Counted from the stretch's first letter, positions 43,486 through 53,513 are shown. The stretch is DNA of 64,000 bases from Sulfuriroseicoccus oceanibius (GCF_010681825.2 NZ_CP066776.1:2294001-2358000); one strand, 5' to 3'. Program-made: numbers and translations. Notes: generated by a model from the letters alone, not told the origin.

Positions 43486-45936
43486 ATGAACAACAACCCA
43501 ACCATCCTGATCATTGGCGGTGTCGCCGGTGGCGCATCCGCAGCCGCCCGCGCCCGCCGACTGAATGAATCCGCCCGCATTATCATGCTTGAGCGTGGAC
43601 CGGACGTCTCGTTCGCCAACTGCGGCCTTCCTTACCACATCGGCGGTGAGATCGCCGATCGTGAGCGCCTCGCCGTGCAGACCCCGGAGTCGCTGCGCGA
43701 GCTTCTCGCTATCGAAGTGGAAACCCTCACCGAGGCCACCGCGATCGACCGCGCGAAGAAGGAAGTCTCTGTCCGCCGCCTTGCCGATGGATCGACCGAC
43801 ACCATCGCTTATGACAAGTTGATCCTCGCACCTGGTGCCAGCCCGATCGTGCCACCGCTCGAGGGCATCCAGGACGACAAGATCGTCACCCTGCGCAACC
43901 TGCAGGACATGGACCGCATCAAAGCGGCAGCTGCCGAAGTCGACAGCGTGCTCGTGATCGGTGCCGGCTTCATTGGTCTGGAAATGGCCGAGCAGCTCAA
44001 GCACATCGGCAAACAAGTCAGTGTGGTGGAACTGCAGGAGCAGGTGTTGCCACAAGTCGACCCTGAAATCGCCGCGCCAATCGCAGCCGAATTGCGCTCG
44101 AATGGCATCGAACTCGTACTGCAGGACGGCGTGGCCGGCTTCAAGCGCGAGGGCAATCAGATCACCGCGACCCTGAACTCGGGCCAGTCGCTGACTGCCG
44201 GGTTGGTCATCCTTTCAATCGGCGTGAAGCCTGAGAGCGGTTTGGCCAAGGACGCAGGACTCGAGCTCGGTGCCCGCGGCCACATCAGCGTCAACCCATT
44301 CCAGCAAACCAGCGATCCGGACATCTACGCCGTGGGCGACGTCTGCGAAACCGCCGACCCAATCCTCGGCGAGCGTGCCGCGATTCCACTCGGTGGCCCG
44401 GCCAACCGCCAGGGCCGCACGGCAGCCGACCACATCTTCCAAGGCGACAAAGCATTGGAATACCCGGGCAGCCTCGGCACCGCGATTGTCCGTGTGTTCG
44501 ACTTGGCGCTGGGCAGCACTGGTCACAACGAGCGCCGTCTCCAAGCCGCAGGCGTTGACTACGGTCATGTCACCATCAACGCCCACCAGCACGCAGGATA
44601 CTTCCCTGGCGCCCAGAACCTGACGCTCAAGTTGCTCTGGGACAAGAAGGACGGCCGCGTGCTCGGCGCATCCGCTGTGGGTGCCGACGGTGTGGACAAG
44701 CGACTCGATGTCATTGCGACCGCGATCGTGGGTAAATTGACCATCGACGACCTGTGCCACGTCGAGCTCTCGTACGCTCCGCCATTTGGCAGCGCCAAGG
44801 ACCCGGTGAACCTGGCCGCCTTCGCCGCCTGCAACATTCGCGACGGATTGACCGACGTGGTTTACGAATTCCCGACCGACGAAGACACTCAGTTGATCGA
44901 CGTTCGCCCGGCAGATCTGGCGCAAATCCGCCCGATCCCAGGTGCGGTGAGCATTCCACTTGAGCAGATCCGCAGCCGTCTCGGCGAAATCGACAAATCG
45001 CGTCCGGTAGTGACCGTCTGTGCTCTCGGCAAGATGAGCTATTTCGCCACCCGCATCCTCAAACAAAACGGCTTCAACGCAGCCAGCGTGGTTGGAGGTC
45101 TGGCATTGGTGCCAGCTCCAGGCAAAGACGCCACCCCAACCCCACAACCAACTACTTCCACACCTGCCCCACAAACCATGACCACCCCGACATCCGCCCC
45201 AACCAAACTCGACTGCACCGGCCTCGCCTGCCCTGGCCCGATCATGCGAGTCAAGGAAGCCGCATCAAAGCTCGCCCCAGGTGATTCGCTCGAAATCAGC
45301 GCAAGCGACGGCGGCTTCGCCAACGACCTGCCTGCTTTCTGCGAAGCCAACCAGTACGAGTTCCTCGGTGCCCGCAAGGAAGGCGGAGTCATCATCGGCG
45401 GTCTGCGCAAGCCGGAAGCCGGAAGCGCCTTGGCTACCGCAACCCCAACTGGCGGCGCCATCAACAACGACGCGACCTTGGTTGTCTTCTCGCAGGAGAT
45501 GGACAAAGCACTCGCTGCCTTGGTGATCGCGAACGGCGCGCTCGCCATGGGCGGCAAGGCCACCTTGTTCTTCACCTTCTGGGGCTTGAACGCACTGCGT
45601 AAGCACGAAGCTCCACCGATCAAGGACAAGACCTTCATGGACAAGATGTTCGGCACCATGCTGCCACAGGGCATCCACCGCTTGCCGCTGAGCAACATGA
45701 ACTACATGGGCATGGGCGCGAAAATGATGAAGGACCGCATGGCCTCGAAAGACCTGCCTAACCTCGAAGGTCTCCTCGCTGACGCCAAGAAGGGCGGCGC
45801 CCGCCTCGTCGCTTGCGCCATGTCGATGGAAGCCATGGGTATCCGTCAGGAAGAGCTCATCGACGGTGTCGAGATCGGTGGCGTGGCCGAGTTCCTCGGA
45901 GCCTCCGGCAAAGCCGGCACCAACCTCTTCATCTAA
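43486..45936 (+). CDS. CoA-disulfide reductase-rhodanese-TusA-DsrE fusion
   Basis: 816 residues from ATG 43486. Domain 1 (about 1-445): FAD/NAD(P)H reductase with IIGGVAGGASAAARARRL, catalytic Cys46 in SFANCGLPY, VLVIGAGFIGLEMAEQL and YAVGDVCET, followed by the dimerisation domain. Domain 2 (about 455-545): rhodanese with Cys512 in VTVCALGKMSYF. A Pro/Thr linker follows. Domain 3 (about 573-640): TusA with Cys577 and Cys582 in LDCTGLACPGPIMRVKEAA. Domain 4 (about 655-816): DsrE/F-like with FTFWGLNALRK and GARLVACAMSMEAMGI. It probably moves and reduces persulfide sulfur in the cytosol. A terminator follows. Confidence 0.93.
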   Translation: MNNNPTILIIGGVAGGASAAARARRLNESARIIMLERGPDVSFANCGLPYHIGGEIADRERLAVQTPESLRELLAIEVETLTEATAIDRAKKEVSVRRLADGSTDTIAYDKLILAPGASPIVPPLEGIQDDKIVTLRNLQDMDRIKAAAAEVDSVLVIGAGFIGLEMAEQLKHIGKQVSVVELQEQVLPQVDPEIAAPIAAELRSNGIELVLQDGVAGFKREGNQITATLNSGQSLTAGLVILSIGVKPESGLAKDAGLELGARGHISVNPFQQTSDPDIYAVGDVCETADPILGERAAIPLGGPANRQGRTAADHIFQGDKALEYPGSLGTAIVRVFDLALGSTGHNERRLQAAGVDYGHVTINAHQHAGYFPGAQNLTLKLLWDKKDGRVLGASAVGADGVDKRLDVIATAIVGKLTIDDLCHVELSYAPPFGSAKDPVNLAAFAACNIRDGLTDVVYEFPTDEDTQLIDVRPADLAQIRPIPGAVSIPLEQIRSRLGEIDKSRPVVTVCALGKMSYFATRILKQNGFNAASVVGGLALVPAPGKDATPTPQPTTSTPAPQTMTTPTSAPTKLDCTGLACPGPIMRVKEAASKLAPGDSLEISASDGGFANDLPAFCEANQYEFLGARKEGGVIIGGLRKPEAGSALATATPTGGAINNDATLVVFSQEMDKALAALVIANGALAMGGKATLFFTFWGLNALRKHEAPPIKDKTFMDKMFGTMLPQGIHRLPLSNMNYMGMGAKMMKDRMASKDLPNLEGLLADAKKGGARLVACAMSMEAMGIRQEELIDGVEIGGVAEFLGASGKAGTNLFI

Positions 45937-45995
45937 TCGGATGAACCAGGCGGGCTTGGTTTTGAACGAGCCCGCCTCCATCTGATCGAAAACGC

Positions 45996-46040
45996 AATCC
46001 ACCCGCTGGAGGATCTCCCTCCGGCGGGTGGATTTTTTGC
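45996..46040 (+). terminator. Terminator after the sulfur-fusion gene
   Basis: AATCCACCCGC (45996-46006) pairs with GCGGGTGGATT (46024-46034), followed by a run of six Ts. A second hairpin without T-run (AGGCGGGCT / AGCCCGCCT, 45948-45977) lies just before it. Confidence 0.9.
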
Positions 46041-46675
46041 GGCACAGAGATCGCCAAACTCAAACTGAACCAACAGGTCGTGTGACCGGGAACGCGGCAG
46101 CAATCGAGCACGACCCTTAATTGCCGATTGGAGCCGCGCGGTCGTGCCCAGCCGCCATGGTGCGGAACGCACCTCTCATACCACTTGAAAGGTCACCTCA
46201 TTGCAGTCGATGAGGGAAGCTCCCGTAACAGCAACCATAGTCGCTGGACGATATTTGCGAGCAATCAAGGCCGTCGCGAAGCGACAGATTACCGGTTAGC
46301 CGGAGGTTTCAACCTCCGGAGGTAGGCTCAAGGATGAGGCGTCCCGTAGGGACGGTTTACAGGGGCGACGGGGTCAACGATGTGCGCCGCACCAGCAGAT
46401 GAGTCCGCTGGCTCACCGGAAAATCGTCGCGTTATGAACCAAGGCACAAGATCCCCTCGCTGAAAGCGAGACGCAAACCAGCCTAGGGTGACGGAAGCCT
46501 CAGGCGACCACACCCTGGGATATCCCGAGCAGACACGGTTCAGGCCAAGGCTGCGACACCGTCGAAGCGCATCATCCACCCGCCGGCCGCTCCCGACAAG
46601 ACGACGCACCCCAAGTTAATATCATTCGGGCGTGCCTCGCCTTCGACTGCCGATCCCGACAAACGGAGCAACGCC
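46041..46675. other. Long intergenic region with hairpin repeats
   Basis: About 635 bases without a convincing gene. It contains repeat copy A (46273-46360). Further right, a stretch rich in short dyads (CTCGCTGAAAGCGAG, CCAGCCTAGGGTG, CACACCCTGGG) looks like more of the same family. A minus-strand frame at 46328-46609 follows repeat structure and is not taken as a gene. Confidence 0.6.
46273..46360 (+). repeat. Dispersed hairpin repeat, copy A
   Basis: Three hairpins in a row: GTCGCGAAGCGAC, CCGGAGGTTTCAACCTCCGG (46300-46319), and CGTCCC-GTA-GGGACG (46340-46354), with GATTACCGGTTAG between the first two. Copy B at 52031-52119 has the same parts in reverse orientation. Confidence 0.75.
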
Positions 46676-47530
46676 CTAGCGGAACATCAACACAGGCACG
46701 CAGCATGTGCGCACCATCGCGGTCGTGGTGCTCCCCACAAACAACTGGCGGATCTTCGAATGACCGTATGCGCCCATCACCAAGAGGTCGATGTTGCGTT
46801 GCTTCACCTCGCGGCTGATCACCTCATCGGCATCACCGTCGACGATCTCGGCGGTCACCTTGAACCCGGCGGCACTCAATCGCTCGCGGGCTGCGGCCAA
46901 CTTCGCGTCAGCTGATGGTTTGTCGCGCCCGACCGTCAGCAAGTGGCATTCGAGCCCTTGGAGCAATGGGTTGTTCACCACGAACTCAATGGCCTTCTCA
47001 GCACTTGGACCGCCATCAAAGGCGATCAAAAATTTCTCAACCGGCTCGAACTTCCGCGCTGCCACCAACACAGGGATCTTGCTCGCACGGATCACGCGCT
47101 CCAAGTTCGCCCCGAGGTGCATGGTATCAAAGTCCGCAGCCTCGCCTCGCTTGCCGATCACCACCAGGTCCGCACCCTTTTCATACTCTTCAACGGTCGC
47201 AACCAGCGAACCATGACGCTGGATCACGTTCACGTTTTCGATTCCGTCCTCGGTGAAGCGCTTCTTGGCGTCCGCCAAGATCACTTTCGCTTTTTCAATG
47301 GCGAGCTTCCCCTTGGCTTCTTCGACATCAGCAATCTGCTGCATCAACTCGGCACTGGCGTCAAAGCCCAGATTGCCACTCAAATCGCTCACCGCCGGTG
47401 CCTCGCGATGCTGGTCCAGCACGTGCAGCACATCCACCGAGGCCTCCATCTTCTGAGCCGCCCAAGCAGCGTGGTCATAGGTGCTCAGGGCGTAAACCGA
47501 TCCATCAGTGCAGGCAAGAATCTTCGACAT
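46676..47530 (-). CDS. Tandem universal stress protein
   Basis: 284 residues, two UspA domains. The first begins MSKILACTDGSVYALSTYDHA and ends near VIRASKIPVLVA; the second begins KFLIAFDGGPSAEKAIEF and carries the ATP-binding loop GAYGHSKIRQLFVGSTT (G-x-x-G-x9-G-S). Soluble cytosolic. Its gene lies about 110 bases downstream of a SulP transporter on the same strand; SulP-Usp neighbours suggest a link between anion uptake and stress signalling. Confidence 0.92.
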   Translation of the reverse strand: MSKILACTDGSVYALSTYDHAAWAAQKMEASVDVLHVLDQHREAPAVSDLSGNLGFDASAELMQQIADVEEAKGKLAIEKAKVILADAKKRFTEDGIENVNVIQRHGSLVATVEEYEKGADLVVIGKRGEAADFDTMHLGANLERVIRASKIPVLVAARKFEPVEKFLIAFDGGPSAEKAIEFVVNNPLLQGLECHLLTVGRDKPSADAKLAAARERLSAAGFKVTAEIVDGDADEVISREVKQRNIDLLVMGAYGHSKIRQLFVGSTTTAMVRTCCVPVLMFR

Positions 47531-47642
47531 AGGGAATTATTGGTAAAAAGAACAAAGGGGCGCGCCAAGCGCGGAATCCACATCAGGTAAAATCAGCGAG
47601 GTTTCCGAGCGAAAAGTCCGCAACCTCGCCAGATACGATGGC

Positions 47643-49142
47643 TTAGTGCCCACCCATCAGGTCGTCCGCGCCCTCTTTATCGTGCACGGCGTGTTGGTCG
47701 ACGAGGTTGGAGTTCGCCTCGTTGAGCCCGATCAAGTCAACTTCGGTACCCTCGCGACGGAACTTGAGCACGACCTTGTCCAGCGCGCCCACACCCGAGA
47801 TATCCCAGAAGTGCGCACGGCTCATGTCGATGGTCACTTTGCTCAGTACTTCACGGAAATCGAACGACTCCACAAATGCATTGGCCGAGGCGAAGAAGAT
47901 CTGGCCCGACACCAAATAGGTTCGATGTTCTCCCCCCTTTTCCAGACGCGACGACACTTTGAACAACTTTGCCACCTTACCAGCAAAGAACACCGCGCTC
48001 AGCAACACACCTGCACCCACACCCCAAGCCAGGTTGTGTGTGAAAACCGTGGTACCAACCGTCACCAACATCACTGCGCTCGAACTGCGTGGAAAGTGCT
48101 TCATGTTGCGGATCGACGCCCAGCTGAAGGTGCCGATCGACACCATGATCATCACGGCCACCAATGCGGCCATCGGGATACGCTCAACCCACTGACCAAA
48201 GAACACCAACAAGATCAGCAGGAAGACACCCGCCCACAATGTGGACAAACGCGAACGACCACCTGCCTTCACGTTGATCACTGACTGACCGATCATCGCG
48301 CAACCAGCCATGCCGCCGAAGCAACCCGCGACGATGTTCGCAATCCCCTGACCACGGCATTCGCGGTTCTTGTCACTATCGGTGTCGGTGAAGTCATCGA
48401 CAATCGACGCGGTCATCAAGGACTCGAGCAGACCGACGATCGCCAGCGGCAGCGAGTACGGGAGGATGATTTTCAGAGTTTCCAGGTTCCACGGCACATC
48501 CGGGAAGAAGAACTGAGGCAGCCCGCTAGGCAGGCCTCCGGATTCTCCGCAAAGATTCTTCACCGTACGCAGGTCGAACTTGAAAAAGTAAGCGACCAAA
48601 CTCAGCACGACAATCGCCACCAGTGGTGATGGCACCTTCTTGGTCAGGTACGGAAAAAGGTAAATGATCCCCAATCCCGCGGCGACCATGGCGTACATCG
48701 TGATCCCCTGACCCTCAAATTCCGGCAACTGGGCCATGAAGATCAGAATCGCCAGCGCATTGACGAAGCCCGTCATCACCGATCGCGACACGAATCGCAT
48801 GTAGTTCCCCAGTTTCAACACCCCTGCAATGATCTGGAATACCCCCGTCAGCAAAGTCGCCGCAAACAGGTACTGCAGCCCGTGCTCTTTCACCAACGTT
48901 ACCATCAACAGCGCCATCGCACCGGTCGCTGCCGAAATCATTCCGCGGCGCCCACCGGTGAACGCAATCACCACCGCGATGCAGAACGAGGCGTACAATC
49001 CGACCGCTGGGTCAACGCCAGCGATCGCCGAGAAAGCGATCGCTTCTGGGATCAATGCCAGTGCCACCACAGTCCCCGCAAGCAGGTCGCGGTAGATATT
49101 CGAGAACCATTCGTCGCGGGAAAATGTTGAGGCAAAAGACAT
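47643..49142 (-). CDS. SulP-family anion transporter with STAS domain
   Basis: 499 residues from ATG 49142; a longer frame starting at 49217 adds a basic segment without family look. Transport domain with [33 protein letters not shown] (the SulP signature), [17 protein letters not shown], and about 12 helices to residue 390. C-terminal STAS domain ([49 protein letters not shown]). SulP proteins carry bicarbonate, sulfate or other anions; the substrate is not predictable here. Confidence 0.92.
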   Translation of the reverse strand: MSFASTFSRDEWFSNIYRDLLAGTVVALALIPEAIAFSAIAGVDPAVGLYASFCIAVVIAFTGGRRGMISAATGAMALLMVTLVKEHGLQYLFAATLLTGVFQIIAGVLKLGNYMRFVSRSVMTGFVNALAILIFMAQLPEFEGQGITMYAMVAAGLGIIYLFPYLTKKVPSPLVAIVVLSLVAYFFKFDLRTVKNLCGESGGLPSGLPQFFFPDVPWNLETLKIILPYSLPLAIVGLLESLMTASIVDDFTDTDSDKNRECRGQGIANIVAGCFGGMAGCAMIGQSVINVKAGGRSRLSTLWAGVFLLILLVFFGQWVERIPMAALVAVMIMVSIGTFSWASIRNMKHFPRSSSAVMLVTVGTTVFTHNLAWGVGAGVLLSAVFFAGKVAKLFKVSSRLEKGGEHRTYLVSGQIFFASANAFVESFDFREVLSKVTIDMSRAHFWDISGVGALDKVVLKFRREGTEVDLIGLNEANSNLVDQHAVHDKEGADDLMGGH

Positions 49143-49690
49143 GGGAATGTGAGCAAATCGTAGAATCCGAGCGCGCGGCGCGCCATGCGAACGGCGTAAA
49201 AAGCGAACGCAAATCACTGGAAATCAGCGCGAGATGCAAGGAACGCACCGCGCGGAACGTGAGCCAGCACCTGTGCCCCGATCCCCCTACCGGATCAACC
49301 GAAAAGAATGGGAACTTCGGGCACTCAGGATCTCCAATGCCAATGCTAATGCCTAATACCAATGGAACGTTCAAATTGGCGGAATGGCGGAGATCTTTTT
49401 CGAGTGAGGCAAGGGCGAACGGCGATGCCAGCGGGCTCGCCTGAGCTGTAAGCAACACAGCATCACTCAAAAGGATCCCGCCAAGATCACTTTCTTCACA
49501 CTATCTCCCACCATTCGAACTTCGATCGGTTCCGACAAGGTGACCGTTCATTTGGTATCACCTCAGATTCGGTCAACCTGTGCCCTGTAGTCCGCCCACC
49601 AATTGACAGCCGACCAATCACATACCACCCTTTCACCGATTAGCCGGTGGTATCGATCCCCGCATCGCCATCGCCCATCTCATTCCGCTT
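49143..49690. other. Intergenic region upstream of SulP and PDZ-toroid genes
   Basis: About 550 bases between divergent genes. A plus-strand frame running to 49444 has poor composition and begins inside the SulP gene. Near 49335 are short tandem CAATGC/TAATGC units. A hairpin ATACCACC / GGTGGTAT (49622-49653) lies 37 bases before the next start; its loop has GATTAGCCGG, reminiscent of the dispersed repeats. Confidence 0.5.
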
Positions 49691-51871
49691 ATGATCCCCT
49701 CATCCCCTTCTACAAAGCGTGCGGCTCGCGCCGGAAATGCGGCTCTGCCCGTGGTCTTGTTCCTGACCCTCTGTGTCGCGTTGTTCGTGGCCTACAAGTT
49801 AGTACTCGAGAAAGAGGATCCCAAGCCGGAACCGGTTGAGGAAGTCGCGCCGGAGCCTGAGGTGAAACCCGAACCAAAGCCGGAACCGGAGCCCGTTGTC
49901 GAGCCTGAACCGGAACCAGAGCCCGAGCCAGAGCCAGAGCCAATCATCGAACCTGAGCCGGAACCAGAGCCTGAGCCGGAACCAGAGCCGGTCGTCAAAG
50001 AAAAGACCGAGGTGGACCTCTATCTTGAGGAAAAATTCCCACTCCGTGAGTTCACCCCACTGGAGAAAATCGTCGACAACTGGAAGAACGTGCCCGAGCG
50101 CGCATTCCCTGCCGAGGTCGAAGTCAACGTATCCCTCAGCTACCGCGACAAAGAAGGCACCCAGAACGTCACAGCCGAAGCCGGACACAAGGCGAAGCCT
50201 GTTTCCTACCGTGGCTCTCGCCTGATCGTCGAATCCCTCGATACCCCGGGTCTGCGCGCTGCCGTGGAAACCGACCAAACCGACTTCAAGGACGGCGTTC
50301 GCGCCCTCTATGCTGACAAGATCGCCGAAGCAGAAAAGCAGGTCATCGCGCAACGCGAAGCCTACCGCCCACAGGCCGAACGCGAACTCGCCCAACTGAG
50401 TGAAGACGCCAAGCGCCAAGCCCAGGCTCGCCGCGTCGATTTCGGCGACTTCGACCCTCGCAAGTACGGTCGTAAGTTCCGCGACGATTATTGGCCGGAG
50501 ACCAAGAACAACAAAAACGAGAAGGTTGAACACGAGATCCCTCTCGGACCAATCGCTGCCGTCGGCGCAGCACTTTTCAACCAGCGCGACCTCAAGATCA
50601 TCTCGGTTTGGGACGATGGCCCGGGCGGGAAAGCCGGACTGCAGCCGGGCGACTTGGTTACCCACGCATCGGGCAAGCGGTTCAAAGAATACAGCCAGCA
50701 CAGTGAAGGCGGCGGCGAAGGCGCACCGATGGCGATTGGAGAAGCCATTATCCACGCACAATCCGAAGCCCGCCCGTTGGTGCTCACCGTTCAGCGTGGT
50801 GGCGAAGAACTCGAGTTGTCGATCGACCTTCCAGCGCTGCCTGACTTTGGCAAGGACTTCCCAGCCGGCTGCGTGCGCTCACAGGCGCTCAGCGATGCTG
50901 CTGCAGAGTATCTGATCGAGATGCAGCGCGACGCCGGAGATTGGCCGGTCAATGATTACACCAAAGCATGGGCTGGACTGGCCTTGCTCTCCACCGGTGA
51001 GCAGAAGTACCGCCGCGAGATCAAAGACGCCGCCCGTTACCTCGCCGAGCGCTATGACCTGGGCAAAAATCCATCCAACGAGGACCTGACCTCTCCGGAG
51101 GGCATGGGCTCGGGAAGCAACTGGCACGTCCCAACCGTCGGTATGTTCCTCGCCGAGTACCACCTCGCCACCGGCGACAAAAAGGTACTCCGCGCGCTCG
51201 ACCACTGCTGCCGCAGTATGGAAGCACGTCTTCAACCCGGCACCGGGCGCCTCGGCCACAATGGGACTGACCTCCCATACGATGGCAAAGGATTGGTCGT
51301 CACCAACACCCACGCGCACATCATGTGGGCGCTTGCCGCACACATACACGGCGAGGACGATTGGGATTGGACCGCGTGGGATCTCTCGTACAAGTCGATC
51401 GAAGCATCGTTCGGTGGCTCGGGCGAAGTGGGCTACAACTTCAGCGCCCGCGGTGGAAACCAAAGCGCCAGCCGCTCCGGCGCCACCCTCACCGCACTCA
51501 CACTGGCCGGCAAAAATAAGTCACACGCACGCGACATGGGCAACTGGCTCAAGGACAACCCCAACCTCTACCTCAATGTCCACGCCATGACGTTCATCGG
51601 GCCAATCTACAGCTTCATGGGCCTCAAAAACCGCTCGGAAAGCGCTTACCGCAAGAACATGGAGCAGTACAAGTGGTTCTTCGCCCTGCTCCAACCCGCC
51701 AACTACAAGCACGGCAGCTACTACTACGGCGGCCGCGGCAACACGGGCGGCGACGGCTACTGTAACAAACGCTACTGCGGTAACATCATGAGCATCCTCG
51801 TGCTCAACTCCCACCGCAACGACACCCTCTGGATGTACGGCAACCGAAAGAAGGAGTGGTTCAAGCGCTAA
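49691..51871 (+). CDS. Membrane-anchored PEP-spacer, PDZ and toroid protein (DUF6288-like)
   Basis: 726 residues. N-terminal membrane anchor ([22 protein letters not shown], about 18-39), then a Pro-Glu repeat spacer of about 60 residues ([11 protein letters not shown] with KPEP variants), as in TonB. A middle region is followed by a PDZ domain ([11 protein letters not shown]...[23 protein letters not shown], about 295-385) and a C-terminal alpha/alpha-toroid domain with repeated helices ([50 protein letters not shown]). Probably periplasm-spanning; substrate unknown. Strong terminator downstream. Confidence 0.82.
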   Translation: MIPSSPSTKRAARAGNAALPVVLFLTLCVALFVAYKLVLEKEDPKPEPVEEVAPEPEVKPEPKPEPEPVVEPEPEPEPEPEPEPIIEPEPEPEPEPEPEPVVKEKTEVDLYLEEKFPLREFTPLEKIVDNWKNVPERAFPAEVEVNVSLSYRDKEGTQNVTAEAGHKAKPVSYRGSRLIVESLDTPGLRAAVETDQTDFKDGVRALYADKIAEAEKQVIAQREAYRPQAERELAQLSEDAKRQAQARRVDFGDFDPRKYGRKFRDDYWPETKNNKNEKVEHEIPLGPIAAVGAALFNQRDLKIISVWDDGPGGKAGLQPGDLVTHASGKRFKEYSQHSEGGGEGAPMAIGEAIIHAQSEARPLVLTVQRGGEELELSIDLPALPDFGKDFPAGCVRSQALSDAAAEYLIEMQRDAGDWPVNDYTKAWAGLALLSTGEQKYRREIKDAARYLAERYDLGKNPSNEDLTSPEGMGSGSNWHVPTVGMFLAEYHLATGDKKVLRALDHCCRSMEARLQPGTGRLGHNGTDLPYDGKGLVVTNTHAHIMWALAAHIHGEDDWDWTAWDLSYKSIEASFGGSGEVGYNFSARGGNQSASRSGATLTALTLAGKNKSHARDMGNWLKDNPNLYLNVHAMTFIGPIYSFMGLKNRSESAYRKNMEQYKWFFALLQPANYKHGSYYYGGRGNTGGDGYCNKRYCGNIMSILVLNSHRNDTLWMYGNRKKEWFKR

Positions 51872-51901
51872 CGCGCCCCCACTCCAAACTCACTCATCAC
51901 C

Positions 51902-51957
51902 GAGCCACGCCAGGCCAAGCGGGATCCACCATCCCGCAACCCGGCGTGGCTCTTTTG
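51902..51957 (+). terminator. Terminator after the PDZ-toroid gene
   Basis: GAGCCACGCC (51902-51911) pairs with GGCGTGGCTC (51943-51952), followed by TTTT; an inner hairpin GCGGGAT-CCACC-ATCCCGC sits in the loop. Confidence 0.85.
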
Positions 51958-52030
51958 CTATTACCAGCTCATGAATCCTATCGGGATTACGCCCATCCCG
52001 GACCTGACCGGGGTCGATCGGCAGCTCCTT

Positions 52031-52119
52031 GTAAACCGTCCCTGCGGGACGTGGTATGTTTCTACCCATGCACCGGAGGTTGAAACCTCCGGCTAACCGG
52101 TAATCCGTCGCTCCGCGAC
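52031..52119 (-). repeat. Dispersed hairpin repeat, copy B
   Basis: Reverse orientation relative to copy A: CGTCCC-TGC-GGGACG, CCGGAGGTTGAAACCTCCGG (52073-52092), CTAACCGGTAATC, and GTCGC-TCC-GCGAC (52107-52119). About 25 bases between the first and second hairpin differ from copy A. Confidence 0.75.
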
Positions 52120-52195
52120 ACGCCATCTCGAAGAGCTACATCCATCGACGCACATCCCGCACACCCAGCACTCACGTCAACGCGCCGTTTGGCTA

Positions 52196-52474
52196 TCAGC
52201 TATTACTTCCTTTCCGTCCTCCAGAAGACAAATACAGCAAGCCGCCACCTACCAACATCATCAAACCTGGAGCAATCACCAGTCTGTGGCGGTCTTTCAG
52301 CTCCAGAGCGAGCTCCCGCATCGCCCCAACAGCGGCCTTCCGCTCCACAACCTCTCCAGCGGGCAGGTTCTGCGACCGCCACGTCCAAATTGTATGCCGA
52401 TCTTTAGCAAAACCAGTTAACGTGTCGATCGCCAGCCATCCAAACCCGAAAAGCACCAAACTCTCATAGATCAC
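52196..52474 (-). CDS. Small membrane protein, hypothetical
   Basis: 92 residues with an N-terminal hydrophobic segment (LVLFGFGWLAIDTLTGFA) and a second near the C-terminus (LVIAPGLMMLVGGGLLYLSSGG), separated by a charged helix (RKAAVGAMRELALELKDRHR). No family recognised; no neighbour suggests a role. Confidence 0.55.
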   Translation of the reverse strand: MIYESLVLFGFGWLAIDTLTGFAKDRHTIWTWRSQNLPAGEVVERKAAVGAMRELALELKDRHRLVIAPGLMMLVGGGLLYLSSGGRKGSNS

Positions 52475-52543
52475 GGGAGACTACCCTCCGTTTGGAACAA
52501 TCATCAATCGTAATCGAGCCCAGCAAACTCCGGAAAAACCGAA

Positions 52544-52562
52544 ATCCGTCGCTCCACGACAC
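52544..52562 (-). repeat. Dispersed hairpin repeat, fragment C
   Basis: ATCCGTCGCTCCACGACAC matches the end of copy B except for one base in the GTCGC hairpin. Confidence 0.5.
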
Positions 52563-52580
52563 CCCGTTCCTTGCAACCCC

Positions 52581-52922
52581 CTAGCCGCCTACCAGCCAGC
52601 TGTGAATCCCCCTGAGCACAAGGATTGCGATGATCAGCGGCCCGAAGCTCAGATTCACAAAGAACACCCAGCGAGGTGCAGTCGCGCGCCCGTCGAAGGC
52701 AAGCTTGATCGAATAGTGGACCGAAGCAATTAGCGCGAGCACGAGTCCGACCTCAAAAAAGACATGCGTTGCCATGAACGCTCGCATGCCCCCAAAATGG
52801 ATTACCGCCCAGACACCCAAATAACACGCCCATCCAAGCGGCGCTGGCCACGCATACTTCACCCAACTCTTCTTTGGGTTCTCGGGTGTAGGATCGAAGG
52901 GAACCGTTGATCTTAACTTCAT
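52581..52922 (-). CDS. Small membrane protein, hypothetical
   Basis: 113 residues from ATG 52922; a longer frame overlaps the preceding gene. Three hydrophobic segments (PLGWACYLGVWAVIHFGG, THVFFEVGLVLALIASVHY, VFFVNLSFGPLIIAILVL) and a short polar N-terminus. It begins five bases after the stop of the next gene upstream, so the two are likely co-transcribed. Confidence 0.6.
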   Translation of the reverse strand: MKLRSTVPFDPTPENPKKSWVKYAWPAPLGWACYLGVWAVIHFGGMRAFMATHVFFEVGLVLALIASVHYSIKLAFDGRATAPRWVFFVNLSFGPLIIAILVLRGIHSWLVGG

Positions 52923-52926
52923 TGTC

Positions 52927-53265
52927 TCAATCTGAACGTTGCCTCTGGGACGGACTTCTACCAGCACCCCAGAACAACGCCGCCACATCGTCGATCTCCT
53001 GGGTCAGCTCCTCATCGATGTAAAACCGATCACCGGCATCGGTACGTGCCTTGAGGAAAACTGCCACGGAATTCAGCGCGGTGGTCATCGCCAGCATCGA
53101 GTTGATATTCACTGCGTGGTGTCCCTCCCGCGGCAGTAGTGCCCCCATAGACCACTCGCATTCCCACAGCTCACCATTTTGCCGAGGCATACCGACCGAG
53201 GCCACAAATGGAATCACCTGATCCCCTCGCCGACACCACAACGCAAACTCTGATATAGCACTCAT
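52927..53265 (-). CDS. Small cytosolic protein, hypothetical
   Basis: 112 residues, no signal. WCRRGDQVIPFVASVGMPRQNGELWECEWSMGALL followed by helix AVNINSMLAMTTALNSVAVFLKARTD suggests a small alpha/beta domain of the kind seen in orphan immunity-like proteins; no firm family. Confidence 0.6.
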   Translation of the reverse strand: MSAISEFALWCRRGDQVIPFVASVGMPRQNGELWECEWSMGALLPREGHHAVNINSMLAMTTALNSVAVFLKARTDAGDRFYIDEELTQEIDDVAALFWGAGRSPSQRQRSD

Positions 53266-53452
53266 TTAGCTGGAAATTCCTGAATGAATCGCCGCGCTCA
53301 CGGAGCGCCGATCGACGTACGAGCCTAACAGAGAATCCGCACAAGTCGCACACAAAGCCCAGCTAACAATGAATGACAACCAAAACCCACCATCCCACCT
53401 GATTCGCCGTCGCCCCCTCCCGATCTGCGGCCTATCCGAGCTCATCTGCGGC

Positions 53453-53492
53453 CAAAAAAGAACCCCGCGCCTGGCATTGCAGACGCGGGGTC
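53453..53492 (-). terminator. Terminator of purF
   Basis: On the minus strand ACCCCGCG (53484-53491) pairs with CGCGGGGT (53462-53469), followed by a U-tract from the AAAAAAG at 53454-53460. It lies about 20 bases after the purF stop. Confidence 0.85.
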
Positions 53493-53513
53493 AAATTCTT
53501 CACGAACACCCGG

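Noticed and set aside
46328-46609. 93-codon minus-strand frame in the intergenic region
   Set aside because: It translates hairpin-rich repeat DNA. Similar short frames arise at copy B, so it reflects the repeat and not a gene.
49055-49444. 129-codon plus-strand frame
   Set aside because: It starts inside the SulP gene antisense and continues into non-coding DNA; composition is not protein-like.
49792-49998. Gly-Ser repeat protein on the minus strand
   Set aside because: It is the antisense reading of the Pro-Glu repeat of the PDZ-toroid gene.
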